Below are positions 26,825-36,114 of a stretch of DNA of 64,000 nt, in pieces. A program made the translations under genes and the position numbers. This stretch comes from Bacillota bacterium (GTDB taxonomy: Bacteria > Bacillota > Clostridia > Acetivibrionales > DSM-1351), in the NCBI GenBank assembly GCA_023444055.1, contig JAEZRV010000087.1, positions 62,001-126,000 of the forward strand. Direction: 5' to 3'. The number at the start of each line of letters is the position of its first letter. Positions within the stretch are counted from its first letter, which is position 1. Under the pieces are notes generated by a model that saw only the letters and a program-made list of their open reading frames with translations, ran no database searches and was not told the DNA's origin.

Positions 26825-27637
26825 ATGATACACGAAGTAATAAAAATTCAGGTGGATGGTTCTCAACCAAGCACAAAGTTATATACATATATATTGGATA
26901 ATTCCGCTGAAATTCAGCAAGATAGGGTAAGACCAATTGTCGTTATTTGTCCTGGAGGAGGCTATTCAATGACATCAGACCGGGAAGCGGAGGCACTGGC
27001 TGTTAAAATAATGGCAATGGGTTATCACGCAGCAATTCTCAGATACTCATGTGCGCCTTCGGTATATCCAACCGCATTAAAGGAATTGGCCACAGTAGTT
27101 TCCCTTTTAAGAAAAAATGCAGAAATTTGGCATATTGATAAGGATAAAATTGTTATCCAGGGTTCATCAGCAGGAGGTCACTTAGCGGCTAGTTACGGTG
27201 TATTTTGGAAGGAGGCCTTTTTGTCAGAAGCGGTAAATGAAACTACAGAGCAGCTAAAACCAAATGGGTTAGTATTAAGCTATCCAGTTATTACTTCAGG
27301 TCAATTTGCTCATCGGGGATCTTTTCAAAATTTACTTGGAGAGCATTATGATGAGCTTGTAGACAAAATGTCGCTGGAAAAGCAGGTGACTGAAGCTACT
27401 CCAAAAACATTTATATGGCATACATTGCCGGATGATTGTGTACCAGTTGAAAATTCGCTTCTTTTTGTAATGGCGTTAAGAGAAAAAAATATACCAACGG
27501 AGTTTCATATGTATCCGGTAGGAGGACATGGGCTGGGACTAGCCAATGAAGAAACTGCCTGTCCTAATGGGTATGGAATTCAGGTAGAATGTCAAAGCTG
27601 GATTTCACTGCTTGAGCGCTGGATGAAAATTTTGTAA
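26825..27637 (+). CDS. Alpha/beta-hydrolase, acetyl-esterase-like (BD-FAE/acetylxylan esterase type)
   Basis: 270 residues, cytoplasmic (no signal peptide). The fold markers are clear: oxyanion motif C-P-G-G-G-Y, nucleophile Ser115 in G-S-S-A-G-G, acid Asp in H-T-L-P-D-D-C-V-P and His in G-G-H-G-L-G-L-A. The group includes sugar and xylan deacetylases. In a xyloglucan locus the natural role is removing O-acetyl groups from galactose of imported oligomers before GH42 attack (inference). AGAAAGGATAAG lies before the ATG. The 160-nt gap to GH42 contains imperfect short inverted repeats and nothing I can name. An R1 element begins 2 nt after its stop codon. Confidence 0.82.
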   Translation: MIHEVIKIQVDGSQPSTKLYTYILDNSAEIQQDRVRPIVVICPGGGYSMTSDREAEALAVKIMAMGYHAAILRYSCAPSVYPTALKELATVVSLLRKNAEIWHIDKDKIVIQGSSAGGHLAASYGVFWKEAFLSEAVNETTEQLKPNGLVLSYPVITSGQFAHRGSFQNLLGEHYDELVDKMSLEKQVTEATPKTFIWHTLPDDCVPVENSLLFVMALREKNIPTEFHMYPVGGHGLGLANEETACPNGYGIQVECQSWISLLERWMKIL

Positions 27638-27639
27638 TA

Positions 27640-27709
27640 ACTCGAAAATATAGTTTGTGCGAACATTGTGCTTTTTCGAGTAGGGAAAAGCCACAAGTGT
27701 CTTTTCCTT
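27640..27709 (+). repeat. R1 two-hairpin repeat directly after the esterase gene
   Basis: ACTCGAAAA (27640-27648) pairs with TTTTCGAGT (27673-27681) around a loop with TAGTTTGTGCGAACATTGTG, followed by hairpin GGAAAAG (27684-27690)/CTTTTCC (27701-27707). It has the same architecture as the copy at 59606 (loop TTTGTGCAAACATGGTGC; hairpin GAAAAGCCAC..GTGTCTTTTC). Confidence 0.75.
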
Positions 27710-27713
27710 ACTA

Positions 27714-28050
27714 AATGGAGGTAAATATTTGAACAATGCGAAGTTTAAATTTCGTGCATTCATAGTTCCCTTCGCATATCAAAAAGCTTCGAGCAGCTTT
27801 TTGTGGATTATAGCAATCAAGCAATAAACATACACTTTTTATTTACTAATTGTATTACTGGCAGTATCGGCCAAATGGAGGATAGCTTGCAAAATGCGAA
27901 GTTTACATTTCGTGCATACATCATTATCTTCGCATCTCAAAAAGCTGCGGGCAGCTTTTTGAGGATTTGGGCATCAAGCAATGACCATACACTTTTAATT
28001 ATTATTTGTATTGCCGGCGGGACTGGCGATTCAACGAAATGGAGGTAAGC
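27714..28050 (+). repeat. Two tandem ~160-bp units carrying Shine-Dalgarno, TTG start and two hairpins
   Basis: Each unit has AATGGAGG(T/A), a TTG codon, ATGCGAAG (27736, 27894) pairing with CTTCGCAT (27770, 27928), then a terminator-like hairpin AAAAAGCT/AGCTTTTT (27781-27802, 27939-27960). Corresponding bases are 158 nt apart. The next GGAGGTAAGCTTG at 28041 is the start site of the GH29 gene, so the GH29 translation start belongs to the repeated pattern. Unit 1 encodes a 32-codon frame from TTG 27729; unit 2 a frame from TTG 27887 to the stop at 28046. The two share AKF.FRA..(I/V)..FA.QKA..SFL. The loops align with R1. Confidence 0.7.
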
Positions 28051-29517
28051 TTGGATAAGTATTTAAAAATAATAGACGATGTTATTGAAAATGGATTCTT
28101 TAAAGACAGTTGGGATTCTTTAATGGATTTTGAAGTGCCTGCGTGGTTTAAGAAAGCTAAGTTCGGTATTTTTATTCACTGGGGGCTTTTCAGTGTACCT
28201 GAATATTCCAATGAGTGGTATCCTAGAAATATGTACATAGAAGGCATGCCTGCTTTTGAACATCATGTTGAAACCTTTGGAAAGCAAAAAGATTTTGGAT
28301 ACAAGGATTTCATACCGATGTTTACTGCAAAAAAATTTGATCCAAAGGAATGGGCAAAAACATTTAAGCAAGCTGGGGCAAAGTATGTGTTTCCTGTAGC
28401 AGAGCATCACGATGGGTTTCAGATGTATAAAAGTTTAATTTCTCACTTTAATTCATACGAAATGGGGCCCAAGAGAGATGTGCTTGGAGAACTTAAGGAG
28501 GCTTTAGAGCAGGAAGGACTTGCTTTCTGCACATCATCCCATCGTGCGGAACATTGGTTTTTTATGGGACATGGGAAAGGATCTGACAGTGACATCAACG
28601 AACCGTTGAAGCAAGGGGATTTCTATTGGCCAGCAATGCCAGAACCTGATTTACAGGATTTATTCAGTGAACCACACCCCACAGATGAATTTTTGCAGGA
28701 CTGGTTAATTCGAACCTGTGAAATAATTGATGAATACAAACCTAGGATTTTGTACTTTGACTGGTGGATTCAACACGTAGCGTTCAAACCATACCTTCGC
28801 AAACTGGTAGCATACTATTATAATAGGGGGCTTGAGTGGGGAGAACGAGTTGCAGTATGTTACAAGCATGATGCGTTAATGTTCGGAAGCGGTATCGTAG
28901 AAGTTGAGCGTGGCAAATTTGCAGATTCCAAGCCTTATTACTGGCAGACGGATACAGCGGTGGCTAAGAATTCCTGGTGCTACACTAATACTCTCGATTA
29001 CAAAACTTCTACTGAAATAATTTGTGATCTGATTGACGTAGTCAGTAAAAATGGCAATATGTTGCTGAACATAGGCCCTAGAGCAGATGGTTCAATTCCA
29101 GAAGCAGATGCACAAATACTAAAGGAAATCGGGGAATGGCTAAAGGTAAATGGCGAATCAATCTATAATACTAAGGTATGGCGTAAATCCTCGGAAGGAC
29201 CTACAAAGGAAATTGAGGGACAATTCAGCGATAATGAAGCTAAGAAATATACAAGTGAAGACATTCGATTTACTGTAGCGGGGAATTGTTTGTATGCTAC
29301 AGTGTTAAATTATCCAGAAGATGGGGAAGTGATAATTAAGTCGTTGGCAGAATCTGTTGACCAGAATGTTCCAGAATTTCACGGTATTATAACTTCTGTT
29401 TGCATACTTGGATTTGATGAAATCCCTGTCTGGACGAGAAATACTCAAGCATTATTCATAGAAACAAAGACTGTAAAAAGTGATAAACCTGTAGTATTTA
29501 AAATTGAAATCAATTAG
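28051..29517 (+). CDS. GH29 alpha-L-fucosidase
   Basis: 488 residues, cytoplasmic. It removes terminal alpha-L-fucose, here probably the alpha-1,2-fucose capping galactose on xyloglucan side chains. GH29 landmarks are present: W-F-K-K-A-K-F-G-I-F-I-H-W-G near residue 40, V-A-E-H-H-D-G-F-Q, and the nucleophile Asp237 in I-L-Y-F-D-W-W. S-K-N-G-N-M-L-L-N-I-G-P-R-A-D-G follows. The start is TTG 28051, chosen because GGAGGT (28041-28046) lies 4 nt before it; longer in-frame starts would run through the repeat. Two repeat units with terminator-like hairpins stand directly before it, so expression may be attenuated. A fucosidase is an addition relative to the minimal GH31/GH42/GH3 set. Confidence 0.9.
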   Translation: MDKYLKIIDDVIENGFFKDSWDSLMDFEVPAWFKKAKFGIFIHWGLFSVPEYSNEWYPRNMYIEGMPAFEHHVETFGKQKDFGYKDFIPMFTAKKFDPKEWAKTFKQAGAKYVFPVAEHHDGFQMYKSLISHFNSYEMGPKRDVLGELKEALEQEGLAFCTSSHRAEHWFFMGHGKGSDSDINEPLKQGDFYWPAMPEPDLQDLFSEPHPTDEFLQDWLIRTCEIIDEYKPRILYFDWWIQHVAFKPYLRKLVAYYYNRGLEWGERVAVCYKHDALMFGSGIVEVERGKFADSKPYYWQTDTAVAKNSWCYTNTLDYKTSTEIICDLIDVVSKNGNMLLNIGPRADGSIPEADAQILKEIGEWLKVNGESIYNTKVWRKSSEGPTKEIEGQFSDNEAKKYTSEDIRFTVAGNCLYATVLNYPEDGEVIIKSLAESVDQNVPEFHGIITSVCILGFDEIPVWTRNTQALFIETKTVKSDKPVVFKIEIN

Positions 29518-29689
29518 TCAGAATGCATTCCAATTGATTTCAATAAGGATATTGATAGCATAAGCCAATTGAAAAGCAATGCAACCAAATTGATAGAGCA
29601 ATACAGCCCCGTTTAATGTTATTTCATCCTCAGATAGGATACACTTTGTAACTTGATTTTGAACGTAGTACCGCACTTTATGACTAGCT

Positions 29690-29741
29690 ATTAGTTCTAC
29701 AAGCGAATTAGTCCTATAGGTAGATTAGCTCTATAGGCGAA
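29690..29741. repeat. Three short tandem repeats between convergent genes
   Basis: Three ~17-18-bp copies of ATTAG-T/C-YCTA-Y-A-R-G follow each other (TATTAGTTCTACAAGCGA, ATTAGTCCTATAGGTAG, ATTAGCTCTATAGGCGA). They lie just after the response-regulator stop codon on the minus strand. The remainder of the 230-bp gap shows no terminator I can support. Confidence 0.35.
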
Positions 29742-29747
29742 GCTGTG

Positions 29748-31289
29748 TCAAGTAATATTTCTTTTGCGAAATTCGGCGGGGCTTTCGCCTACATATTTCT
29801 TAAACTTCTTATGGAAATAGTCAACATTCTTATAGCCAACAAGTTCCGAAATCTCGTAAACCTTTAAATTATTCTGCAACAGCAGTTCTTTTGAATGATT
29901 AATTCTTACATGATCAATGTAGGAATTAAAGTTTTCGCCCAGTTTTTTATTGAATATTTTCCCAAGGTATGAACTGTTGTAACCATACAATGGTGCAATG
30001 GTTTCTAATTTAATATTTTCTCTGTAATTATGGTCAATATAGTAAACAATATCATCTAATATACTGTCACTTGAAAAATTACCAATTGCATTTATTATCA
30101 TCTCAAATTGTTCAGAAAAGAAAAGCATTATTTCATATAGATAATACTTGCTGTCAATAAGGTCAATAACCGATGAATTAGTTGGAAACGGAATATCTAT
30201 TGTGCTGTAAATATGATTTATGTTTTCCTTTATCTGAAGATAAATATCAGTTAAAAACAGTTTGATGTTAGATGGATTTGTATTAGCAAAATATAAATTC
30301 TTTTTTAGTGAAGAGAGTGTATCTGCTATCATTTTGCGGTTATAGCTTTGGATATAATTACATAATAGTTTGCAGTATTCATCAGATTTAGCTTCATTTA
30401 TCACAAAAAAATTATGATCTGCTTCAGGCAGCTGCTCATAACCGATTGTATGTTGATTTTGCTCACAGAAAAAACGACGGTTCATTAGGCATAGAGCATC
30501 CTGATAGGAATTGTGAATATCCTCAACTCTAGTAACCTTGCGGCCATAGGCAATAAACAACGAATCCAAAGGAGAGCCTTTCTGAGGATTTTTTTCATAA
30601 TGATTAAGAAAGTTATAAAAATGATTTAATGTAAAGGTTCCTTTTAAGAGTATAATGTCTTTTTCATGGATCTTTATGTGCTCAAAGGAGTTAGCCCTTT
30701 CATTGGATACTTTCAAAAGGTCTGCAAAATCGTAAATAAGATTGTAGGTATCTTGATTATAATTCTCATAAATAACCACTTGGTAGTCAGTAGCTGATAA
30801 TTTAATTTCTTCTAAATTAATATCAGAAACGTCACCTGAGTTAAGCAGAATATCACGAAGTATTGTATATTTTGCTTTCTCACGGTATTGATTAAGCGCA
30901 GTGGTATTCATTTGTTCTTTAAAAATATTTTCTTTTACGGTATTAACTGCATTATATAACTCATCTTCATCAATAGGTTTTGTAATATAAAATTCAACAC
31001 CGTAGCGGATTGCAGTTTGAGCATATTTAAAATCGGAGAAACCGCTTAATATAATAAAATGACCCTTAAATCCCTGTTCTCTGGCATACTGTATTACTTT
31101 TGTACCCTGTAATTTAGGCATACGTATATCCAAAAGAACTATATCAGGGTTTAGTTTCATTAAATCATTTAATGCATCTTCACCGTTATATGCTTCTCCG
31201 CAAATGGTAAATCCAAGCTCTTCCCAATCAATAATATGTTTTATTCCTTCACAAATAATTGACTCGTCATCTGCAATAAAAACTTTCAT
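29748..31289 (-). CDS. Two-component response regulator, YesN/AraC type
   Basis: 513 residues. The receiver domain (1-120) has D-D-E-S at 7-10, phospho-acceptor Asp54 in V-L-L-D-I-R-M-P, and Lys in I-T-K-P-I-D. A long middle region (~130-400) is typical of YesN proteins, and the C-terminal ~100 residues are a double AraC helix-turn-helix (Y-N-S-S-Y-L-G-K-I-F-N-K-K-L-G-E-N-F and V-G-Y-K-N-V-D-Y-F-H-K-K-F-K). Paired with the sensor kinase 5 nt upstream, it would activate the flanking sugar transporter and hydrolase genes when oligosaccharide is present. Operators cannot be assigned by eye. The genes are opposite in orientation to the enzymes. Confidence 0.92.
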   Translation of the reverse strand: MKVFIADDESIICEGIKHIIDWEELGFTICGEAYNGEDALNDLMKLNPDIVLLDIRMPKLQGTKVIQYAREQGFKGHFIILSGFSDFKYAQTAIRYGVEFYITKPIDEDELYNAVNTVKENIFKEQMNTTALNQYREKAKYTILRDILLNSGDVSDINLEEIKLSATDYQVVIYENYNQDTYNLIYDFADLLKVSNERANSFEHIKIHEKDIILLKGTFTLNHFYNFLNHYEKNPQKGSPLDSLFIAYGRKVTRVEDIHNSYQDALCLMNRRFFCEQNQHTIGYEQLPEADHNFFVINEAKSDEYCKLLCNYIQSYNRKMIADTLSSLKKNLYFANTNPSNIKLFLTDIYLQIKENINHIYSTIDIPFPTNSSVIDLIDSKYYLYEIMLFFSEQFEMIINAIGNFSSDSILDDIVYYIDHNYRENIKLETIAPLYGYNSSYLGKIFNKKLGENFNSYIDHVRINHSKELLLQNNLKVYEISELVGYKNVDYFHKKFKKYVGESPAEFRKRNIT

Positions 31290-31294
31290 ATGTA

Positions 31295-33115
31295 TTAATC
31301 CTCCATGATATTATGCAAAGGAAGTGTAAGAGACACTAGCGTACCTTCAGACGGTTTGCTCTTAATTTCCATTCCATAAGCTTCACCATAAAACAGTTTT
31401 ATTCTTTTATTTATATTGTACAGTCCGATGCTAGATGTAGACTTTTTATCACGAGTATGAATACTGTTTGTCAAACTATAAAGTTCTTCTTCCGTCATTC
31501 CAAGTCCATTGTCAGATATATCAATCAGCAAAAGCTCATTTTCTTTTGTTTTTACATCAATAACAATCTGCCCATTGTTATCGGTGCCTTCAAGACCGTG
31601 CAGGATAGCATTTTCAACTATCGGCTGCAATAGTAGAGGAAGAATCTGATAGTCTTCTAAGTTCATATTCTCCTCTATGTTTAATGTATAGTTAACTCGA
31701 TCGCTGAATCTCAGCTTTTGTATAGTTAGATAAATTGATATGTAATCCAACTCTTTTTTTAATGTAGTGGAGGAGGAGCCTGTGTTTTCTAAAACATAGT
31801 GCATAGACTTTCCCAATAATTTAATGACATTGGCGACTTCTTTATTTCCTTCTGTATGTGCTTTCATACGTATGGTTTCCAATGTATTATATAAGAAATG
31901 CGGATTTATTTGGCTTGCCAGCATCTTAAATTCCATCTTTTGCTGTTGGTTTATTAAGTCTTGTTCCTTAATCTTTGCTTCATACATTTTTGCATCCATC
32001 TGCTGTATGCTTTTTATCATCACCTTCAGATCGGCATAAACTTCAGATAATTCATCTTGACCCACAAAATTGTCTATGATATTGTAATTGCCCATACTGA
32101 CCTTGTGCATCTCTCTTCGCAGTGTAATAATACGCGTACTGAATTTATTTGTAAACTGATTAATTATTAAAAAGGGTAGTGCAGAAGCTAGCAGCATAGT
32201 GGCAGCACATAACAAAATTATACGGTTGACATCGGGAAAAGCATTAAAGTCTAAAGTAGATATATAAATCCTGTCTTTAGATGCGTAAGGAAGCAACGTG
32301 GAGATGCTTGCAATACTTTTTTTATTTTCATAGGACAGTTCACCTGAATATTGATATTGTCTTTTGTCGTAGTCAATGGGTGTTGCTGCATATTCTCCAG
32401 ATAAATTTCTCTGTGTACTGAAAAATACAGGATCTTTATTCACTGATACTATTCTAAGCAGGGAGTTATTCTGTACTCTGTTTTTTAAATAATTATTGCT
32501 TATTGTAATTTTCAACACCGCATATTCATTTGTTGATAAAATTGGTATTCGTCTAATCAAACTTAGTTCCTGAGAAATGTGATTCCAGTAGTCAAGAGAG
32601 TTTAAACTTTTCCAAGTAATATCAGCATGATTTATTGCCCTCTGATACCAATCATTTTTCTCAATCTCTTTAGTTACAGGTACTATAGAGGAATATTGTA
32701 TTATTGAGTCATACTTATATAAAGTGGGATTGGTTGTATAAATTTTGATAGAGGATATACAAGCATTTCTACTGATAAAATCTTTTAATTTAGTATAATT
32801 GTAGCAGCTTTTGTCAGCCTCCTGCTTACTGTTGTAGCGAGTTGATAGAAGGTTCTGCAAACCTTTATCATTAAAAATTTCATCAGATATATTATAAACT
32901 GATGTGGTTACGTCTAATAAAATTGACTTAACACGGACATTATCTGCTACAATTTGATTCTGATAATGATTTAATAGTAGCGTTCTAGTATAAAATATTA
33001 AGAAAAAACCAATGAAAAGAATTGGTATTAAAAGGGCACTACAATATATAAAGTTTAATTGCTTCTTTACCTTCGTATTAGGAAATATCTTTCTAAAAAA
33101 AGTTAATTTCTTCAT
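31295..33115 (-). CDS. Sensor histidine kinase, YesM type
   Basis: About 606 residues. It has an N-terminal membrane helix (~18-40), an extracytoplasmic sensor domain (~45-275), a second helix (~280-300), HAMP, then the His_kinase domain with the phospho-acceptor His in S-Q-I-N-P-H-F-L-Y-N-T-L-E and the ATPase domain with Q-P-I-V-E-N-A, D-N-G-L-G-M and G-L-Y-N-I-N-K-R. This is the LytS/YesM class that senses extracellular carbohydrate, usually via the binding protein. ATG 33115 (M-K-K-L-T-F-F) with AGGAAGAG upstream is preferred over the longer frame from 33160, whose first 15 residues look non-coding. Confidence 0.92.
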   Translation of the reverse strand: MKKLTFFRKIFPNTKVKKQLNFIYCSALLIPILFIGFFLIFYTRTLLLNHYQNQIVADNVRVKSILLDVTTSVYNISDEIFNDKGLQNLLSTRYNSKQEADKSCYNYTKLKDFISRNACISSIKIYTTNPTLYKYDSIIQYSSIVPVTKEIEKNDWYQRAINHADITWKSLNSLDYWNHISQELSLIRRIPILSTNEYAVLKITISNNYLKNRVQNNSLLRIVSVNKDPVFFSTQRNLSGEYAATPIDYDKRQYQYSGELSYENKKSIASISTLLPYASKDRIYISTLDFNAFPDVNRIILLCAATMLLASALPFLIINQFTNKFSTRIITLRREMHKVSMGNYNIIDNFVGQDELSEVYADLKVMIKSIQQMDAKMYEAKIKEQDLINQQQKMEFKMLASQINPHFLYNTLETIRMKAHTEGNKEVANVIKLLGKSMHYVLENTGSSSTTLKKELDYISIYLTIQKLRFSDRVNYTLNIEENMNLEDYQILPLLLQPIVENAILHGLEGTDNNGQIVIDVKTKENELLLIDISDNGLGMTEEELYSLTNSIHTRDKKSTSSIGLYNINKRIKLFYGEAYGMEIKSKPSEGTLVSLTLPLHNIMED

Positions 33116-33239
33116 AATAATGTCTCTTCCTATAAATAATATTGCTAAAAACTTACACATTATAGTAAAAAACAGAGATAATTAGAAAGTAAGCTATAAC
33201 GTTCTGATTTTGCAATTTATTATATTGTAACATAAATAA

Positions 33240-33449
33240 ATCGAAAGTATAGTTAGTTCTTACATGGTGAACTTTCGATTTTCAAAAAACGCAAGCGTTT
33301 TTTGCTGGTATGGGTGGTTAGTTCTTACATGGTGAACTTTCGATTTTCAAAAAACGCAAGCGTTTTTTGCTGGTATGGGTGGTTGGTTCTTACATGGTAA
33401 ACTTTCGATTCTCAAAAAACGCAAGCGTTTTTTGCTGGTATGGGTGGTA
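33240..33449 (+). repeat. R1 repeat array: one 5' arm and three 65-nt modules
   Basis: ATCGAAAGT (33240-33248) is present once. Its complement ACTTTCGAT occurs three times (33271, 33336, 33401), each followed by hairpin AAAAAACGCAAGCGTTTTTT and GCTGGTATGGGTGG. The period is exactly 65 nt and the modules differ at only a few positions. It fills half of the 448-bp gap between the divergent kinase and GH31 genes; downstream of it is only AT-rich promoter-like sequence and the GH31 Shine-Dalgarno (AAAGGAG, 33548-33554). Confidence 0.85.
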
Positions 33450-33563
33450 TTAAATAAAAAACTCTGAAAATGAAAGTGTATTAACTAGAATAATTAAGGT
33501 ATTTTACTTCTAAAGTATATATTATAATTACGGTTGAGTTATGTGTGAAAGGAGTAGTTTAAT

Positions 33564-35909
33564 ATGAAATTTAGCAATGGATGCTGGCTGCAAAAAGAAG
33601 GAACAGAATGTTTCTCACCTCAGCAGGTTTACAGCTCAAAAATAGAAAAGGATTGCGTAACGCTTTGCGCTCCTACTTATCAGGTTAAGCATAGAGGAGA
33701 TACATTGGGAGGAGTAAATTTGACTATTAGGATTTCTTCTCCTATGCCTGAAGTTATTAGAGTTCAGACGTACCATTACATGGGAGTTGTATCGAAAACA
33801 CCTGAATTTGAACTGTTTTATGATAAAAATACCAATATACAGACAATAGAAAATGATAATGAAATTATAATATCAAGTGGAAGCCTAAGGCTTGTCATAA
33901 CAAAACAAAACTGGTCTATGTCTTATGAAAGAGCTGGTGAACAGCTGGCTAAGAGTACATCAAGAGACTTGGCATATATGAAAACAGACTGGAAGGGACT
34001 TGCATATGACGATGGAGGGCTTGAAAATACCTATATGCGTCAGCAGTTAAGTATATCTGTAGGCGAATTGGTGTATGGCTTGGGAGAGCGCTTCACACCT
34101 TTTGTTAAAAACGGACAGACCGTAGATATTTGGAATGCTGATGGCGGCACTTCTACAGAGCAGTCCTATAAGAACATCCCGTTTTATATTACAAATAAGG
34201 GATATGGCGTATTTGTCAACCATCCTGAACAGGTTTCTTTTGAAATTGGTACAGAGAGTGTAACAAAGGTTGAGTTCAGTGTTCCGGGTGAGTTCTTGGA
34301 TTACTTCTTTATAAATGGACCTACTATGAAGGATGTGTTGACTAGATATACTGATTTGACTGGTAAGCCGTCTTTGCCAGCACCATGGACATTTGGGCTA
34401 TGGTTATCCACTTCATTTACTACCAACTATGATGAGGATACGGTTTCGGGTTTTGTGGATGGAATGCTTTCAAGAGGAATCCCTTTGCGTGTATTCCACT
34501 TTGACTGCTTCTGGATGAGGGAGTTTTGCTGGTCAGATTTTACTTGGGATAGCCGTATATTTCCAGATCCAGTCGGTATGCTAAAACGATTGAAAGCAAA
34601 AGGTTTGAAGATATGTGTTTGGATTAATCCTTATATTGGTCAGGAATCTATTCTGTTCAAAGAGGGCGTGGAAGGCGGATACTTTATCAAACGTCCAAAC
34701 GGAAATGTATGGCAGTGGGATATGTGGCAGCCTGGTATGGCAATTGTTGACTTTACGAATCCCAAAGCATGCAAATGGTTTAGTGACAAGCTGGAAGCAT
34801 TATTGGATATGGGAGTTGACTGTTTTAAAACGGACTTCGGTGAAAGGATTCCCACTGATGTAGTTTATTATGACGGCTCTGATCCATATAAAATGCATAA
34901 TTACTATACATACTTGTATAACAAGACGGTATATGATTTGTTGGAGAGTAAACAGGGGAAAGGTGAAGCGGTATTGTTTGCGAGATCAGCAACAGTGGGC
35001 GGACAAAAATTTCCTGTTCACTGGGGAGGCGACTGCTGGTCTGATTATGAATCTATGGAAGAGAGTCTGCGCGGCGGTCTGTCATTATTGATGTCAGGCT
35101 TCGGCTACTGGAGCCACGACATCGGTGGATTTGAACATACTTCAACACCAGATGTTTATAAGCGTTGGGCGGCATTTGGATTATTATCCTCCCATAGCCG
35201 TTTGCATGGAAGCACTTCATATCGTGTACCTTGGGTTTATGACGAGGAAGCAGTAGATGTAGTGCGTTTCTTTACAAAATTAAAAGCCTCACTTATGCCA
35301 TATTTGTTTAAAACTGCTGTTGAAACATCTAAAACGGGTATTCCAACAATGAGAAGTATGGTGCTTGAATTTACCGAAGACAAGAACTGTCAGTTCTTGG
35401 ATAAACAATATATGTTTGGTGAATCGATATTGGTTTCACCTATATTTAATAGTAACAGCATGGCTGAATACTACTTGCCGGAAGGGACATGGACAGACTT
35501 CTTTACAGGTAAAAAAGCAGAGGGCTCTAGATGGATAAAAGAGAAACACAGCTACTTAAGTATTCCTCTTATGGTTAGAGAAAATTCGATAATTGCAGTT
35601 GGTGCTTGTGATGATAAAGCAGATTATGACTATGCGGACGGCGTTCAGTTAAGGGTATATCAATTAATAGAAGATAGGGCTGCTGAAACAATTGTTTACG
35701 GTATGGATGGTGCTAAAGACTTAGAAGCATCTATTCTTAAAAAAGACGGGAGAATTACAATAAAGGTAGATGCAAAGAAATCCTATAGTATTCGTTTTGT
35801 AAATGAAACTTCTATTGAAACTGCTGATGCAGATATAGCAATTGACGGAAATGATACAGTTATTACACCGCATGATGGAGTGTCGGAAATTAAACTAATT
35901 TGCATTTAA
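33564..35909 (+). CDS. GH31 alpha-xylosidase (YicI-like)
   Basis: 781 residues, close to E. coli YicI (772). It removes alpha-1,6-xylose from the non-reducing end of xyloglucan oligomers (isoprimeverose type). The nucleophile is Asp424 in F-K-T-D-F-G-E-R-I-P and the acid/base is Asp490 in H-W-G-G-D-C-W-S-D-Y; the 66-residue spacing equals that of YicI (416/482). F-D-C-F-W-M-R-E-F-C-W and W-I-N-P-Y-I-G-Q are also YicI-like and support xylosidase rather than glucosidase specificity. No signal peptide, so cytoplasmic. AAAGGAG lies 9 nt before the ATG. The last codons overlap an R3 repeat. Confidence 0.93.
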   Translation: MKFSNGCWLQKEGTECFSPQQVYSSKIEKDCVTLCAPTYQVKHRGDTLGGVNLTIRISSPMPEVIRVQTYHYMGVVSKTPEFELFYDKNTNIQTIENDNEIIISSGSLRLVITKQNWSMSYERAGEQLAKSTSRDLAYMKTDWKGLAYDDGGLENTYMRQQLSISVGELVYGLGERFTPFVKNGQTVDIWNADGGTSTEQSYKNIPFYITNKGYGVFVNHPEQVSFEIGTESVTKVEFSVPGEFLDYFFINGPTMKDVLTRYTDLTGKPSLPAPWTFGLWLSTSFTTNYDEDTVSGFVDGMLSRGIPLRVFHFDCFWMREFCWSDFTWDSRIFPDPVGMLKRLKAKGLKICVWINPYIGQESILFKEGVEGGYFIKRPNGNVWQWDMWQPGMAIVDFTNPKACKWFSDKLEALLDMGVDCFKTDFGERIPTDVVYYDGSDPYKMHNYYTYLYNKTVYDLLESKQGKGEAVLFARSATVGGQKFPVHWGGDCWSDYESMEESLRGGLSLLMSGFGYWSHDIGGFEHTSTPDVYKRWAAFGLLSSHSRLHGSTSYRVPWVYDEEAVDVVRFFTKLKASLMPYLFKTAVETSKTGIPTMRSMVLEFTEDKNCQFLDKQYMFGESILVSPIFNSNSMAEYYLPEGTWTDFFTGKKAEGSRWIKEKHSYLSIPLMVRENSIIAVGACDDKADYDYADGVQLRVYQLIEDRAAETIVYGMDGAKDLEASILKKDGRITIKVDAKKSYSIRFVNETSIETADADIAIDGNDTVITPHDGVSEIKLICI

Positions 35910-35930
35910 AATGTGAATGACATTTTAAAT
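35895..35930 (+). repeat. R3 repeat and hairpin at the end of GH31
   Basis: CTAATTTGCATTTAAAATGTG (first 20 of 21 nt quoted in position 35895-35915) is identical to 41916-41936. Within it ATTTAAAATGT (35904-35914) pairs with ACATTTTAAAT (35920-35930). It includes the last codons and stop of GH31. Without a T-run it is not a clear terminator. Confidence 0.55.
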
Positions 35931-36114
35931 AGCACATTTGCAATGACGGGACGAAGAAACTCGTAGCCCTCAGAATTTCAGTATTTGTTGTTTTAGGGTG
36001 CGGTATATACTAGTTTTTAAAATGTGATCATTTTTTTGAATGAAAAATAGTAGTACACCGCATATCGGATATTTAAATGGGGTATAAAGGTAGAAAGAAA
36101 TTACTAATACCTTT

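Noticed and set aside
27803..28048. 81-codon protein gene before GH29
   Set aside because: The frame begins in one repeat unit and crosses the other; only the part after TTG 27887 has a Shine-Dalgarno, so it is treated as part of the repeated leader.
33240..33449. CRISPR array suggested by three regular 65-nt repeats
   Set aside because: The units are near-identical throughout, with no unique spacers, and no cas genes are present.
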